A DNA stretch of 64,000 nt from Rhizobium mesoamericanum STM3625. GTDB lineage: Bacteria > Pseudomonadota > Alphaproteobacteria > Rhizobiales > Rhizobiaceae. The stretch covers positions 2,603,573 to 2,667,572 of the forward strand of contig NZ_HF536772.1 in the NCBI RefSeq assembly GCF_000312665.1, in the 5' to 3' direction. A model generated the notes under the pieces. It did not search any database. It saw only the letters and a list, made by a program, of their open reading frames with translations, and was not told the DNA's origin. Shown here in pieces: positions 11,672-21,137 of this stretch (its first letter is position 1; every line of letters starts with the position of its first letter). Both the position numbers and the translations under genes were made by a program.

Positions 11672-12310
11672 ATGACGAAAACCGTTCTTTGCTATGGTGA
11701 CTCGCTGACCTGGGGCCAGGACGCCGACAAGGGACGTCATGCCTACAAGGATCGTTGGCCAAGCACGCTTCAGGCGGCACTAGGCAACGAAGTGCGGATC
11801 ATCGCTGAAGGATTGAACGGGCGGACCACCGCCTTCGACGATCATCTCGCCGATTGTGACCGGAATGGTGCACGCATCCTGCCGACGATCCTGCAAAGCC
11901 ATGCGCCGCTTGATCTCGTCATTCTGCTGCTTGGTACGAACGACATGAAGCCTGTCGTGGCTGGGTCGGCCTTTGCCGCCTGCCAAGGCATTGCCAGGCT
12001 GGTGCGCTTGATCCGCAATCATGCGTGGCCCTTCGAATTCGATGGACCAGACATCCTGATCGTCGCGCCCCCGAAGATTTGCGAGACGGCTAACGTGCCG
12101 TTTGCGGCCTCATTCGTCGGCGCCATTGAGGAGTCGGCGAAGCTTCCGACGCTCTATCGCGACCTTGCGGACGAACTCGGTTGTGGCTTCTTTGACGGCA
12201 ATTCGGTGGCCAAGACGACGCCGGTCGATGGCATTCACCTCGATGCGGAAAATACCCGCGCTCTCGGGCGCGGCATGGAATCGACTGTGCGGATGATGCT
12301 GGGGCTTTGA
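11672..12310 (+). CDS. SGNH/GDSL-family hydrolase (arylesterase-like)
   Basis: 212 residues from ATG 11672. The frame is open back into pdhC, but the family begins at MTKTVLCYGDSLTWGQDADK. All four SGNH blocks are present: GDSLTWG with the nucleophile Ser, a Gly in the second block (AEGLNGRTT), LLGTNDMK with the Asn, and DGIHLDAENTRALG with the Asp/His pair. No signal peptide, so it is probably a cytoplasmic esterase; the natural substrate is unknown. It sits between the E2 and E3 genes of pyruvate dehydrogenase, 19 bases after pdhC, and its stop nearly abuts the GNAT gene. Confidence 0.88.
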   Translation: MTKTVLCYGDSLTWGQDADKGRHAYKDRWPSTLQAALGNEVRIIAEGLNGRTTAFDDHLADCDRNGARILPTILQSHAPLDLVILLLGTNDMKPVVAGSAFAACQGIARLVRLIRNHAWPFEFDGPDILIVAPPKICETANVPFAASFVGAIEESAKLPTLYRDLADELGCGFFDGNSVAKTTPVDGIHLDAENTRALGRGMESTVRMMLGL

Positions 12311-12312
12311 GC

Positions 12313-12894
12313 ATGGGATCCTTCGTTTCGCTTCGTTCCGCCACGCGGGAGGATGCGACGGAGCTGGCTTTACTCACGGACATCGCGTCGCATGGTTTCG
12401 CCTCCTGGCTATGGCTGGCTGAGCTTGGAAACGGCGGCGCTGATACGCCGATGGAGCGTGGACGGCAGAAGCTGCGTGCTGACCAGTGGCAAGGCAGCTG
12501 GAGCGACGCCGTGATTGCCGCAGCCTACGGCGAGGTCGCGGGAGCCGCGATCGGCTACGGTCTCGGTGAAGGCATACGCAATATCGAGGCGGATCGCCCG
12601 GCGCTAAAGCCGGTCATCGATCTGCAGAAAATGGTGGTGGGAAGCTGGTTTATCGAAACGCTCGGTGTCTACCGCCATCTGCGCGGCATCGGGATTGGTC
12701 GACGGCTTCTCGAGGATCAGATTGAGCGGGCGGAAAATGCGCCGGTCAGCCTGATCACCGCAGGTTACAACGAAGCGGCTCTGTCGCTTTACAGGAAGAG
12801 TGGATTTTCGGAGGCGGCGCGGGCGGATGCCGTCGCGTTCTTCGAAAACGGCAGGAAACACGAGTGGGTGCTTCTCACCCGCGACGCCCGATAG
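12313..12894 (+). CDS. GNAT-family N-acetyltransferase
   Basis: 193 residues from ATG 12313 (a TTG two codons earlier overlaps the preceding stop). N-terminal SLRSATREDATELALLTDIA and the acetyl-CoA loop GVYRHLRGIGIGRRLLEDQI (the R/Q-x-x-G-x-G/A pattern) place it in GNAT. The C-terminal block AALSLYRKSGFSEAARADAV is also typical. The acceptor is unknown. It is co-transcribed with the PDH genes, two bases after the SGNH gene and 15 before lpdA. Confidence 0.88.
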   Translation: MGSFVSLRSATREDATELALLTDIASHGFASWLWLAELGNGGADTPMERGRQKLRADQWQGSWSDAVIAAAYGEVAGAAIGYGLGEGIRNIEADRPALKPVIDLQKMVVGSWFIETLGVYRHLRGIGIGRRLLEDQIERAENAPVSLITAGYNEAALSLYRKSGFSEAARADAVAFFENGRKHEWVLLTRDAR

Positions 12895-12909
12895 CAAAGG
12901 CAGGAAAAC

Positions 12910-14373
12910 ATGGCTGAGAACTACGACGTCATTATCATTGGCTCCGGCCCCGGGGGCTATGTCGCCGCTGTGCGCGCCAGTCAGCTGGGCCTCAAGACCG
13001 CGATCGTCGAGCGCGAGCATCTGGGCGGCATTTGCCTCAACTGGGGCTGCATCCCGACCAAGGCGCTCCTCCGCTCGGCCGAAATTCTCGACCATTCCAA
13101 ACATCTGAAGGACTACGGTCTTGTGCTCGATGGCAAGGTGAGCGCCGATGTGAAGGCAGTCGTCGCCCGCTCGCGCGGTGTGTCGGCCCGTCTCAACGGC
13201 GGCGTTGGCTTCCTGATGAAGAAGAACAAGGTCGACGTGATCTGGGGCGAAGCCAAGATCACCAAGGCTTCGACTGGAGCTCAGCCGGGCGAGATCGTCG
13301 TCGGCAAGTCAACCAAGCCGGTCGTCGAACCGCAGCATCCTGTGCCGAAGGGCATCAAGGGTGAGGGCACCTACACGGCCAAGCACATCATCGTCGCAAC
13401 GGGTGCGCGTCCGCGAGCCCTGCCGGGCATCGAGCCGGACGGCAAGCTGATCTGGACCTATTTCGAAGCGCTGAAGCCGGATGTATTGCCGAAGTCGCTG
13501 ATCGTCATGGGATCGGGTGCGATCGGCATCGAATTCGCAAGCTTCTATCTGTCCATGGGCGTGGACGTGACGGTGGTTGAAGTCTTGCCAACCATCATGC
13601 CGGTCGAGGATGCGGAAGTAACCGCGATCGCCCGCAAGCAGATGGAAAAGCGCGGCATGAAGATCTTCACGAGCGCCAAGGTAGCCAAGGTCGAAAAGTC
13701 CGCCAACAGCATCACTGCCCATGTCGAGACGTCGGATGGCAAGATACAGCAGATCACGGCGGATCGCATGATTTCGGCTGTCGGCGTGCAGGGCAACATC
13801 GAAAACCTCGGCCTTGAGGCTGTCGGCGTCAAGACGGATCGCGGCTGCGTCGTCATCGACGGTTACGGTAAGACCAACATTCCTGGCATTTACGCGATCG
13901 GCGACGTCGCCGGCCCGCCGATGCTTGCTCACAAGGCCGAACACGAAGGCGTCGTCTGCGTCGAGAAGATCGCCGGCCTGCCGAACGTTCATGCGACCGA
14001 CAAGGGCAAGGTCCCGGGCTGCACCTACTGCAACCCGCAGGTTGCCTCCGTCGGTCTGACCGAGGCCAAGGCCAAGGAACTCGGCCGCGACATCCGCGTC
14101 GGCCGCTTCTCCTTTGCAGCGAACGGCAAGGCGATTGCGCTTGGCGAGGACCAGGGCCTCTGCAAGGTCATCTTCGACAAGAAGACCGGCGAGCTGCTGG
14201 GGGCCCACATGGTCGGCGCTGAGGTCACCGAGCTCATCCAGGGCTTCGTTGTCGCAATGAACCTCGAGACAACCGAGGAAGAACTGATGCACACGATTTT
14301 CCCGCATCCGACCGTTTCCGAGACGATGAAGGAAGCAGTTCTCGATGCCTACGGCCGGGTGCTGAACGCTTGA
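12910..14373 (+). CDS. lpdA: Dihydrolipoamide dehydrogenase (E3)
   Basis: 487 residues. This flavoprotein reoxidises dihydrolipoyl groups of the PDH complex and reduces NAD+. The FAD motif is IIIGSGPGGYVAAVRASQLG. The redox disulfide is Cys42 and Cys47 (GGICLNWGCIPTK). The NAD-binding motif is IVMGSGAIGIEFASFYLSMG, and the second FAD segment is GIYAIGDVAGPPMLAHKAEH. The dimer-interface His-Glu pair lies in HPTVSETMKEAV near the C terminus. An insertion of about 15 residues (QHPVPKGIKGEGTY) is typical of the rhizobial PDH-linked E3. It closes the enzymatic part of the operon. Confidence 0.96.
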   Translation: MAENYDVIIIGSGPGGYVAAVRASQLGLKTAIVEREHLGGICLNWGCIPTKALLRSAEILDHSKHLKDYGLVLDGKVSADVKAVVARSRGVSARLNGGVGFLMKKNKVDVIWGEAKITKASTGAQPGEIVVGKSTKPVVEPQHPVPKGIKGEGTYTAKHIIVATGARPRALPGIEPDGKLIWTYFEALKPDVLPKSLIVMGSGAIGIEFASFYLSMGVDVTVVEVLPTIMPVEDAEVTAIARKQMEKRGMKIFTSAKVAKVEKSANSITAHVETSDGKIQQITADRMISAVGVQGNIENLGLEAVGVKTDRGCVVIDGYGKTNIPGIYAIGDVAGPPMLAHKAEHEGVVCVEKIAGLPNVHATDKGKVPGCTYCNPQVASVGLTEAKAKELGRDIRVGRFSFAANGKAIALGEDQGLCKVIFDKKTGELLGAHMVGAEVTELIQGFVVAMNLETTEEELMHTIFPHPTVSETMKEAVLDAYGRVLNA

Positions 14374-14428
14374 TAGTTTCCTTTCCTGCTCCCTATTTCA
14401 GGGCTGGAAAGAACGAAGGGAAATCATC

Positions 14429-14683
14429 ATGTCTATGGATACGCAGGCACTGCTTATCTTTCTCCTGATTGGTCTGGTGGCGGGGTTCCTAGCAAGCCTG
14501 GTTGTCGGGGGAGGTGGATTGATACGGTGCCTGCTGAGCGGCGTTATCGGCGCGTTCGTCGGAGGTTTTCTCTTCAGCGCGCTCGGGATATCGCTTGGCA
14601 TCGACAATGCGCTGGTGGTGCAGATCATTCACGCGACGGTCGGAGCCATCGTCGTGGTTCTGATCGCAAGGGCGATAGCATAG
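14429..14683 (+). CDS. GlsB/YeaQ/YmgE-family small membrane protein
   Basis: 84 residues with three predicted membrane helices: about 8-30, 33-52 and 60-82. Gly-rich pairs (LVAGFLASLVVGGGGLIRC, SGVIGAFVGGFLFSALGI) match the transglycosylase-associated family (YeaQ/YmgE/GlsB). Members are stress-linked inner-membrane proteins of unknown biochemical role. A ribosome site (GAAGGGAAA) precedes the ATG. It lies 55 bases after lpdA in the same direction. Confidence 0.83.
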   Translation: MSMDTQALLIFLLIGLVAGFLASLVVGGGGLIRCLLSGVIGAFVGGFLFSALGISLGIDNALVVQIIHATVGAIVVVLIARAIA

Positions 14684-14760
14684 TGCGTCTCGAAGACCGC
14701 GAGGCGGTTTTCAGCCAAGACGTGGATGAAACATCAGAGACTTTAAGGGGCGACGGCAGG

Positions 14761-15009
14761 ATGGAAGGTGTAGGCTGGATCGCAGCGATCATCATCGGCG
14801 GTTTTGCGGGTTGGCTCGCAGGCAAGCTGATGGAGGCCCGTTACGGGGTATTGCTGAACATCGTGCTCGGCATCGTCGGCTCCGTCGTCGCAACCGCGAT
14901 TCTGGCGCAATTTCATATCGAGGTGGCCGGCGGCAGGCTCGGCTACTTCATCACGGGTTTTCTTGGGGCCTGCTTGCTGATATTCGTCGCGCGGCTCGTC
15001 CGCCGATAG
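14761..15009 (+). CDS. Second GlsB/YeaQ/YmgE-family small membrane protein
   Basis: 82 residues from ATG 14761. The frame is open upstream, but MEGVGWIAAIIIGGFAGWLA is the family N terminus. Three membrane helices (about 5-20, 28-48, 58-78) and the Gly-rich GIVGSVVATAILAQF match the same family as the preceding gene, from which it differs clearly in sequence. The two appear to be an old tandem duplication or two subfamilies set side by side between lpdA and lipA. Confidence 0.83.
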   Translation: MEGVGWIAAIIIGGFAGWLAGKLMEARYGVLLNIVLGIVGSVVATAILAQFHIEVAGGRLGYFITGFLGACLLIFVARLVRR

Positions 15010-15052
15010 ATTGGGCTTTTTGCCGCATGGAGCGGCGGAGATTTGAACTGCC

Positions 15053-16024
15053 ATGGTAACCATTCTCGATACGATCAATCCTGAAGCCAAGCGCGTGCGG
15101 CATCCGGAAAAGGCGCATCGCCCGGACACGGAAGTCATGCGCAAGCCGGATTGGATCCGCGTCAAGGCGCCGACCTCAAAGGGATACGCCGAGACGCGCT
15201 CGATCGTGAAGGAGCACAAGCTCGTCACCGTGTGCGAAGAAGCGGGCTGCCCCAATATCGGCGAGTGCTGGGATAAGAAGCACGCGACCTTTATGATCAT
15301 GGGTGAGATCTGTACACGCGCCTGCGCCTTCTGCAATGTTGCGACCGGCAAGCCGAACGCGCTCGACATGGCAGAGCCCGAAAACGTCGCCAAGGCCGTC
15401 AAGCAGATGGGTCTCAGCCACGTCGTCATCACCTCCGTCGACCGTGACGATCTGGAAGATGGTGGTGCCGAACATTTCGAGAAGGTGATCTGGGCAATCC
15501 GCGCAGCCTCGCCGACGACCACCATCGAGATCCTGACCCCTGACTTCCTGAAGAAGCCGGGTGCCCTGGAGCGCGTTGTTGCCGCCAAGCCCGACGTCTT
15601 CAATCACAATATGGAGACGGTCGCAGGCAACTATCTGACGGTCCGCCCCGGCGCTCGCTATTTCCACTCCGTCCGCTTGCTGCAGCGCGTGAAGGAACTG
15701 GACCCCACCATGTTTACCAAATCGGGCATCATGGTCGGTCTTGGAGAAGAACGAAACGAAGTGCTGCAGCTGATGGACGACCTGCGGACCGCCGACGTCG
15801 ATTTCCTGACGATCGGCCAGTATCTGCAGCCGACCCGCAAGCATCACAAGGTCATGAGCTTCGTCACCCCCGATGAGTTCAAGTCCTACGAAACGGTTGC
15901 CTACACCAAGGGGTTCCTGATGGTGGCTTCGAGCCCGCTCACCCGCTCGTCGCATCATGCTGGCGACGACTTCGCCCGCCTGAAAGCCGCACGCGAGAAA
16001 AAATTCCTGGTCGAAGCGGAATAA
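15053..16024 (+). CDS. lipA: Lipoyl synthase
   Basis: 323 residues. This radical-SAM enzyme inserts two sulfurs into octanoyl groups to make lipoate on the E2 and H proteins. The radical-SAM cluster motif is CTRACAFC. The auxiliary cluster cysteines, which donate sulfur, are in [12 protein letters not shown] (C-x4-C-x5-C). Other signatures are [27 protein letters not shown] and [15 protein letters not shown], with the C-terminal RSSHHAG serine that ligates the auxiliary cluster. Its position behind the PDH genes fits supplying cofactor for the lipoyl domains of PdhB and PdhC. A terminator follows. Confidence 0.97.
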   Translation: MVTILDTINPEAKRVRHPEKAHRPDTEVMRKPDWIRVKAPTSKGYAETRSIVKEHKLVTVCEEAGCPNIGECWDKKHATFMIMGEICTRACAFCNVATGKPNALDMAEPENVAKAVKQMGLSHVVITSVDRDDLEDGGAEHFEKVIWAIRAASPTTTIEILTPDFLKKPGALERVVAAKPDVFNHNMETVAGNYLTVRPGARYFHSVRLLQRVKELDPTMFTKSGIMVGLGEERNEVLQLMDDLRTADVDFLTIGQYLQPTRKHHKVMSFVTPDEFKSYETVAYTKGFLMVASSPLTRSSHHAGDDFARLKAAREKKFLVEAE

Positions 16025-16047
16025 TCAACGTGCGCTTGCATTTTCTT

Positions 16048-16079
16048 AAAGCCGCGGCGATTTTCCCGCGGCTTTTTAT
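16048..16079 (+). terminator. Intrinsic terminator after lipA
   Basis: AAAGCCGCGG pairs with CCGCGGCTTT across an 8-base loop and is followed by more T residues. It lies 23 bases after the lipA stop and separates the pdh/lip block from the P-loop/coq10 genes. Confidence 0.85.
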
Positions 16080-16096
16080 TTGCAGAGGCGACGCGA

Positions 16097-16667
16097 ATGC
16101 CGGCTTATATCGATGATACGCGCAAAGCCGCGGGACTGTTGCGGCAGTTGGATCGCATCATGGTGATCGGCTGTTCGGGCGGCGGCAAGAGCACCTTGTC
16201 GCAAAAGCTCAGCAGCCGGCTCGATCTTCCCTATTTCTCCATGGACAAAGAGTTCTTCTGGCTGCCGGGCTGGGTCAAGCGCTCGAAAGACGAAGAACGT
16301 CGTCTGATCACCGAGGTTGTTGCCGGGAAACGTTGGCTTATGGACGGAACCGGCCCGTCCACCTTCGATCTTCGTGTCCCGCGCGCGCAACTGGTCGTTT
16401 GGGTACGCATGCCGCGCTTGATTTGCCTGTGGGGCATCTGCAAGCGCGTTATTCCACTTCGGCAGGACGCGGCCGGACATGGCACTGGGATGCCGGGAGC
16501 GATTACCGGATCGGGAGTTTCTGACCTACATCTGGACGTTCGAGAAGCGATTTACGCCTCTGGTAATCGCCGGACTTGACAAGCACGGACCTGATGTCCC
16601 GGTTTTTCAGCTGAAAAGCCGGCGAGAGGTGGACCGCCTTCTTGATCTTCTCGGCGCTCCCACTTAA
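16097..16667 (+). pseudogene. P-loop nucleotide kinase-like gene broken by a frameshift
   Basis: The first frame (from ATG 16097) gives an adenylate-kinase/topology-modulation (FlaR-like) ATPase with Walker A GCSGGGKSTL, FSMDKEFFWLPGW and a conserved core to LICLWGICKRV. After about base 16448 this frame turns into unrelated sequence. The expected continuation appears in the frame one base later: FHFGRTRPDMALGCRERLPD, REFLTYIWTFEKRF, then PVFQLKSRREVDRLLDLL to the stop at 16667. A single extra base or a loss of two bases near 16445-16452 explains it. It could be a real inactivation or a sequencing error. The stop is 9 bases before the next gene. Confidence 0.85.
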
Positions 16668-16676
16668 CTGCCGATC

Positions 16677-17120
16677 ATGCCCCAGTTCGAAACGCATCAC
16701 TCCGTCCCGCATTCCGCTGACCAGATGTTCGACCTCGTCGCCGACGTCGAGCAATATCCGCAGTTCCTGCCACTTTGCGAGGCGCTGAGCATTCGCAGCC
16801 GCAAGGAGCGTGACGGCAAGGTTCTGCTGATTGCCGACATGACCGTCGGTTACAAGGCGATCCGCGAAACCTTTACGACGCAGGTGCTGTTGAACCGCGC
16901 CGAACGTCTCATTGAGGTCAAGTACATAGACGGGCCGTTTCGCTATCTCGACAATCGCTGGCGCTTCGAAGAAACGGCAACAGGCAGCAACGTCCACTTC
17001 TTCATCGACTACGAGTTCAAGAGCCGCATCCTGGGGGCTGTCATGGGCTCGATGTTTGACCGGGCCTTCCGCATGTTCTCCGAAGCCTTCGAAACGCGGG
17101 CGACGAAGATTTACGGCTGA
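16677..17120 (+). CDS. Coq10/RatA-type START-domain protein
   Basis: 147 residues, a single SRPBCC/START-like domain. The opening FETHHSVPHSADQMFDLVAD followed by VEQYPQFLPLCEALSIRS is the family hallmark, and the C-terminal helix (GSMFDRAFRMFSEAFETRA) is also typical. Mitochondrial Coq10 binds ubiquinone and supports respiration; the E. coli homologue RatA was described as a ribosome-association toxin. In alphaproteobacteria the ubiquinone role is more plausible, but this is inference. Its last 10 bases overlap the convergent cinA. Confidence 0.88.
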   Translation: MPQFETHHSVPHSADQMFDLVADVEQYPQFLPLCEALSIRSRKERDGKVLLIADMTVGYKAIRETFTTQVLLNRAERLIEVKYIDGPFRYLDNRWRFEETATGSNVHFFIDYEFKSRILGAVMGSMFDRAFRMFSEAFETRATKIYG

Positions 17121-17611
17121 GCCAGTTGCTGGATCATGCCAAGTGCGGTCCTGACCGTTGCGAGGCGCACCTGATCGCGACCGATATCGCCGTAGAGCAT
17201 CTTTTGATGAATGAGGCCCCCCTTGCGTGACTTGGCGGCGAGGTGAACGAGACCGACCGGCTTCTCGGCCGACCCGCCGGCTGGGCCGGCAATGCCCGTC
17301 ACGGCAACAGCAATGGCCGCTTGAGAGCGGAAGAGGGAGCCATGCACCATCTGCCGTGCCGTCTCTTCCGAGACCGCGCCGAAACGGATCAGCGTCTCTT
17401 CCTCAACGCCAAGCATCTCCATCTTTGCGGTGTTGGTGTAGGTGACGAAGCCTCTGTCCACGACCGCGGACGATCCTGAAATCTCCGTAAGCGCGCTTGC
17501 GATCAATCCGCCGGTGCAGGATTCTGCCGTCGAGACCATCAGCCCGGCAGCCGCAAAGTGGCCAATGATAGCTTCGGCTTGCGCGACGATATCGGCTGGG
17601 AAGATGCTCAT
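17111..17611 (-). CDS. cinA: CinA C-terminal domain protein (nicotinamide-nucleotide amidase type)
   Basis: 166 residues comprising only the CinA C-terminal domain. It shows LMVSTAESCTGGLIASALTE, with the catalytic Ser and Thr region, and AIAVTGIAGPAGGSAEKPVG. The family (PncC) deamidates nicotinamide mononucleotide to nicotinic acid mononucleotide in NAD salvage. The N-terminal MoCF-like domain of long CinA proteins is absent, as is usual in rhizobia. It starts one base after the ispDF stop, so the two are one transcript. Confidence 0.9.
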   Translation of the reverse strand: MSIFPADIVAQAEAIIGHFAAAGLMVSTAESCTGGLIASALTEISGSSAVVDRGFVTYTNTAKMEMLGVEEETLIRFGAVSEETARQMVHGSLFRSQAAIAVAVTGIAGPAGGSAEKPVGLVHLAAKSRKGGLIHQKMLYGDIGRDQVRLATVRTALGMIQQLAQP

Positions 17612-17612
17612 G

Positions 17613-18824
17613 TCAGCGTTCCCTGTAGACGACGGTCGCAGTGGCGATTGCGGCTATGCCCTCGCGGCGACCAACAAAGCCGATCGTCTCGTTCGTCGTC
17701 GCTTTGACCGAGCAACGATCGATGGAAATGCCGAGGAACTCCGACAGCTTGGCCCGCATTTCGTCGCGATGTGGCCCGACTTTGGGCGCTTCGGCGATCA
17801 GCGACACGTCGGCGTTCATGATCGTGCCACCGCGTTCGCGGACGATCTTTGCCGCATGTTCGATGAAGATGCGCGAAGGCGCACCCTTCCATTGTGGATC
17901 CGACGGCGGAAAATGATCGCCGATGTCGCCCGCCCCACAGGTGGCCAAAAGCGCGTCGGTCAGGGCGTGCAGGGCCACGTCAGCGTCCGAATGCCCCTTG
18001 AGTTTCTGGTCGTGGGGAATGAAAACGCCACAGAGCGTCACGCCATCGCCGGGTTCGAGTTGATGCACATCATAGCCGTTGCCCGTACGCACGTCGGGGA
18101 GCGCCTGTCCTGAGAGTCTGCTGTCTGCCATTGCAATGTCCCGTTTGACCGTCAGTTTCACGTTGTCCGCCAAGCCTTCGATGATCCGCACTGGCATCCC
18201 GGCCCATTCAGCGATGGCGGCATCGTCGGTAAAATCCGTGAGGTTTGCTGCGGACGCCTTTTCGTGGGCGGCAAGGATAGCTTCGAATGCGAACGACTGT
18301 GGCGTCTGCGCTGCGTAAAGCTGAGAGCGGGAAACGGTATCAAGCACCGTTCCGTCGAGGTCGGCTCGCTTCAGCGTATCGGCGACTGGCATGGCTGGAA
18401 GAATTGCCGGCACGCCCTCCAGGAGGACGCCAGCGATGCGATCGAGAAGGGCATGATCGAAGAAGGGTCGCACGGCGTCGTGGATCAGAACATGCGAGAC
18501 GTTCTTGCTTTTTAAATGGCGCAGTCCGGCCAGGACGGATTGCTGGCGCGTCGAGCCGCCGTAAACGGCATCGATCGGCCTGCCAGACCGGACCTGAGCG
18601 GCAGCATTGGCAAAAAGGGCTTCGTCGTCGGGGTGGATGACCGCGACGATGTGGTACGCAAGCTTCCAGCTGGCGAACGTCTCCAGTGTATGAGCGATGA
18701 CCGGCTTGCCGCCAATTGCCCGATATTGCTTCGGGCCTTCTTCGGATGCGCCTGCGCGTTCGCCACGCCCCGCTGCCACGACGACAATACCTATTGCTGG
18801 TTGCTTTTGATGCATTTGCGGCAT
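17613..18824 (-). CDS. ispDF: Bifunctional IspD/IspF of the MEP isoprenoid pathway
   Basis: 403 residues. The N-terminal IspD half (about 1-235) is a CTP:MEP cytidylyltransferase with [20 protein letters not shown] and [16 protein letters not shown]. The C-terminal IspF half (about 245-403) makes MEcPP, with [20 protein letters not shown], the zinc-binding [33 protein letters not shown] and [17 protein letters not shown]. The fusion is known from alphaproteobacteria. It is divergent from dusB across 160 bases and is followed by cinA. Confidence 0.95.
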   Translation of the reverse strand: MPQMHQKQPAIGIVVVAAGRGERAGASEEGPKQYRAIGGKPVIAHTLETFASWKLAYHIVAVIHPDDEALFANAAAQVRSGRPIDAVYGGSTRQQSVLAGLRHLKSKNVSHVLIHDAVRPFFDHALLDRIAGVLLEGVPAILPAMPVADTLKRADLDGTVLDTVSRSQLYAAQTPQSFAFEAILAAHEKASAANLTDFTDDAAIAEWAGMPVRIIEGLADNVKLTVKRDIAMADSRLSGQALPDVRTGNGYDVHQLEPGDGVTLCGVFIPHDQKLKGHSDADVALHALTDALLATCGAGDIGDHFPPSDPQWKGAPSRIFIEHAAKIVRERGGTIMNADVSLIAEAPKVGPHRDEMRAKLSEFLGISIDRCSVKATTNETIGFVGRREGIAAIATATVVYRER

Positions 18825-18984
18825 AAATCCTCAAAGCGCGATTTTGCACTGGTGCTTAGCGGCTTGGCGCACCGAATTCCAGCATTTGCCCGAAAAATGT
18901 CAATTCGCGCAGAGCCCTCTTGGCAAGCCATCCAAACATGTCTAAAAATAGTGCACGTATTTTACGTGCCTGAAAGATAATCAA

Positions 18985-19986
18985 TTGTTGGACTTTGACC
19001 TCGCATCGCCTTTGCGCATCGGACCTGTGGAAGTCAGGAACCGTGTTGTCCTGGCACCTATGTCCGGTGTGACGGACATGCCGTTCCGGCAGTTGGCATG
19101 GCGTCATGGCGCAGGGCTTGTGGTCACCGAAATGGTTGCGAGCCGTGAACTCGTCAACAGTACCGCCGAATCGTGGGCGCGCCTTGAGAGCGCGGGCTTT
19201 GAGCCGCACATGGTACAGCTCGCTGGGCGTGAGGCGCATTGGATGGCTGAGGCCGCGAAGATTGCCGCCGACCATGGCGCCGATATCATCGACATCAACA
19301 TGGGATGCCCTGCCAAGAAGGTGATTGGCGGTTATTCCGGCTCCGCCTTGATGCGCGATCCCGATCACGCCCTCAGCCTCATTGAGGCGACAGTCAAGGC
19401 AGTCTCGGTTCCTGTCACCCTGAAGATGCGACTCGGTTGGGACGAGAATTCGATCAACGCGCCGCAGATCGCGCGTCGGGCGCAAGAGGCTGGCATCCAG
19501 TTGATTACGATCCACGGCCGCACGCGCATGCAGTTTTACGAAGGCCGCGCTGACTGGGATAAAATCCGCGCAGTTCGCGATGTCATCACCGTTCCTCTGG
19601 TTGCAAATGGCGATGTCGAGACCGTTGAGGATGCCCAAGAGATTCTGCATCGCTCCGGAGCCGATGCCGTCATGATCGGCAGAGGCTCTCAGGGCAGGCC
19701 GTGGCACGCCGGCGTGCTGGCTGGCAAGACTGCGCCTGATTTGTGGGAAATCCCCGATATTGCTACCGAGCATTATAGGATGATGCTCGAATTCTATGGT
19801 GAGGCAGTCGCCGTTCGCCATGCAAGGAAGCACCTTGGCTGGTATCTCGACCGCTTTGCGCCTGGTCTTGCGGCGCAGGAGAAGGCTGCGATCATGACTG
19901 CGCGGGAAGCCAGGGATGTTGCTACAAGGTTTTATGATGCATTGATGGCTGCGGCGTCGAACACGCAGACCCGGGAGGCTGCATGA
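18985..19986 (+). CDS. dusB: tRNA-dihydrouridine synthase (NifR3 type)
   Basis: 333 residues. It is an FMN TIM barrel that reduces uridines in the tRNA D-loop. Signatures are [20 protein letters not shown], the catalytic Cys in [48 protein letters not shown] and [14 protein letters not shown]. No ATG lies in a sensible position; TTG at 18985 or 18988 is used, and a GTG at 18952 is possible. A short 11-codon ORF (MSKNSARILRA, from ATG 18939) ends just before, in another frame. It overlaps ntrB by 4 bases, the classical nifR3-ntrB-ntrC operon of rhizobia. Confidence 0.92.
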   Translation: MLDFDLASPLRIGPVEVRNRVVLAPMSGVTDMPFRQLAWRHGAGLVVTEMVASRELVNSTAESWARLESAGFEPHMVQLAGREAHWMAEAAKIAADHGADIIDINMGCPAKKVIGGYSGSALMRDPDHALSLIEATVKAVSVPVTLKMRLGWDENSINAPQIARRAQEAGIQLITIHGRTRMQFYEGRADWDKIRAVRDVITVPLVANGDVETVEDAQEILHRSGADAVMIGRGSQGRPWHAGVLAGKTAPDLWEIPDIATEHYRMMLEFYGEAVAVRHARKHLGWYLDRFAPGLAAQEKAAIMTAREARDVATRFYDALMAAASNTQTREAA

Positions 19987-21137
19987 CGAATGACGTGTCA
20001 TCGTCGATCGACAACGGCGGCAGCGCGGTTGCGATCGCTGTACTCAACGCGATCCAGAATCCGGTTGTCATGGTCAACGAGGCTGGTCTTGTCGCCTTCG
20101 CCAATTGGGAGGCGGAGGCCTTCTTTGGCGCCAGCGCCGCCCACCTTGCCCGCTACAAGATCTCGACCTTTATCCCGTTCGGCAGTCCGTTGCTGGCGCT
20201 GATCGATCAGGTTCGTGAACGTCGGGCGCCGATCAACGAGTATCGTGTCGATTTGAGTTCACCACGCCTCGGACAGGACAAACTCGTCGACTTGTACGTT
20301 GCCCCGGTGGTCAGCGATCCGGGTTCGGTGGTCATCGTCTTCCAGGAGCGGTCGATGGCGGACAAGATCGATCGGCAGCTGACCCATCGCGCCGCCGCCC
20401 GCTCGGTCACGGGGCTTGCGTCGATGCTGGCGCATGAGATCAAGAATCCGCTGTCCGGGATTCGCGGTGCAGCGCAGCTGCTGGAGCAATCAGTCGTCGA
20501 CGACGACCGCGCTTTGACGCGGCTGATCTGCGACGAAACGGATCGCATCGTCTCGCTCGTGGATCGCATGGAGGTCTTCTCGGACGAGCGGCCCGTCGAT
20601 CGGATGCCGGTCAACATCCACTCTGTTCTTGATCATGTGAAGGCCGTGGCCAAGGCTGGCTTTGCGCGACACCTTCGCATCACCGAAAACTACGACCCCT
20701 CATTGCCCTCCGTCTACGCAAATCGCGATCAGCTAGTTCAGGTGTTCCTCAATCTCGTGAAGAACGCCGCCGAAGCGGTCGGCGATCGCCCGGATGGCGA
20801 GATCGTTTTGACGACGGCCTATCGCTCCGGCATTCGTCTCTCCGTCGCCGGAACGCGCGAAAAGATTTCGCTGCCGCTGGAGTTTTGTGTTCAGGACAAC
20901 GGTCCCGGCGTGCCCGCGGACCTCCTGCCGCATCTTTTTGACCCATTCATTACGACGAAGACGAACGGCAGCGGCCTCGGTCTCGCACTCGTCGCCAAGA
21001 TTATCGGTGATCATGGCGGCATTATTGAGTGCGACAGCCAGAACAACCGCACGACATTCCGCGTCTTGATGCCAGCCTCCAAGGACGCATCGACGGAAGA
21101 CGCAACGACCACAACTCCCACAGGACCTACTCGATGA
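19983..21137 (+). CDS. ntrB: Nitrogen regulation sensor histidine kinase NtrB
   Basis: 384 residues, soluble. A PAS domain (about 15-125) is followed by the histidine kinase core with phospho-acceptor His151 in [11 protein letters not shown]. The ATPase domain shows the N box [11 protein letters not shown], the G1 box [11 protein letters not shown] and the G2 box [10 protein letters not shown]. NtrB phosphorylates NtrC under nitrogen limitation and dephosphorylates it when PII signals nitrogen sufficiency. The ATG overlaps the dusB stop and its own stop overlaps the ntrC ATG, so the three are translationally coupled. Confidence 0.95.
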   Translation: MTNDVSSSIDNGGSAVAIAVLNAIQNPVVMVNEAGLVAFANWEAEAFFGASAAHLARYKISTFIPFGSPLLALIDQVRERRAPINEYRVDLSSPRLGQDKLVDLYVAPVVSDPGSVVIVFQERSMADKIDRQLTHRAAARSVTGLASMLAHEIKNPLSGIRGAAQLLEQSVVDDDRALTRLICDETDRIVSLVDRMEVFSDERPVDRMPVNIHSVLDHVKAVAKAGFARHLRITENYDPSLPSVYANRDQLVQVFLNLVKNAAEAVGDRPDGEIVLTTAYRSGIRLSVAGTREKISLPLEFCVQDNGPGVPADLLPHLFDPFITTKTNGSGLGLALVAKIIGDHGGIIECDSQNNRTTFRVLMPASKDASTEDATTTTPTGPTR

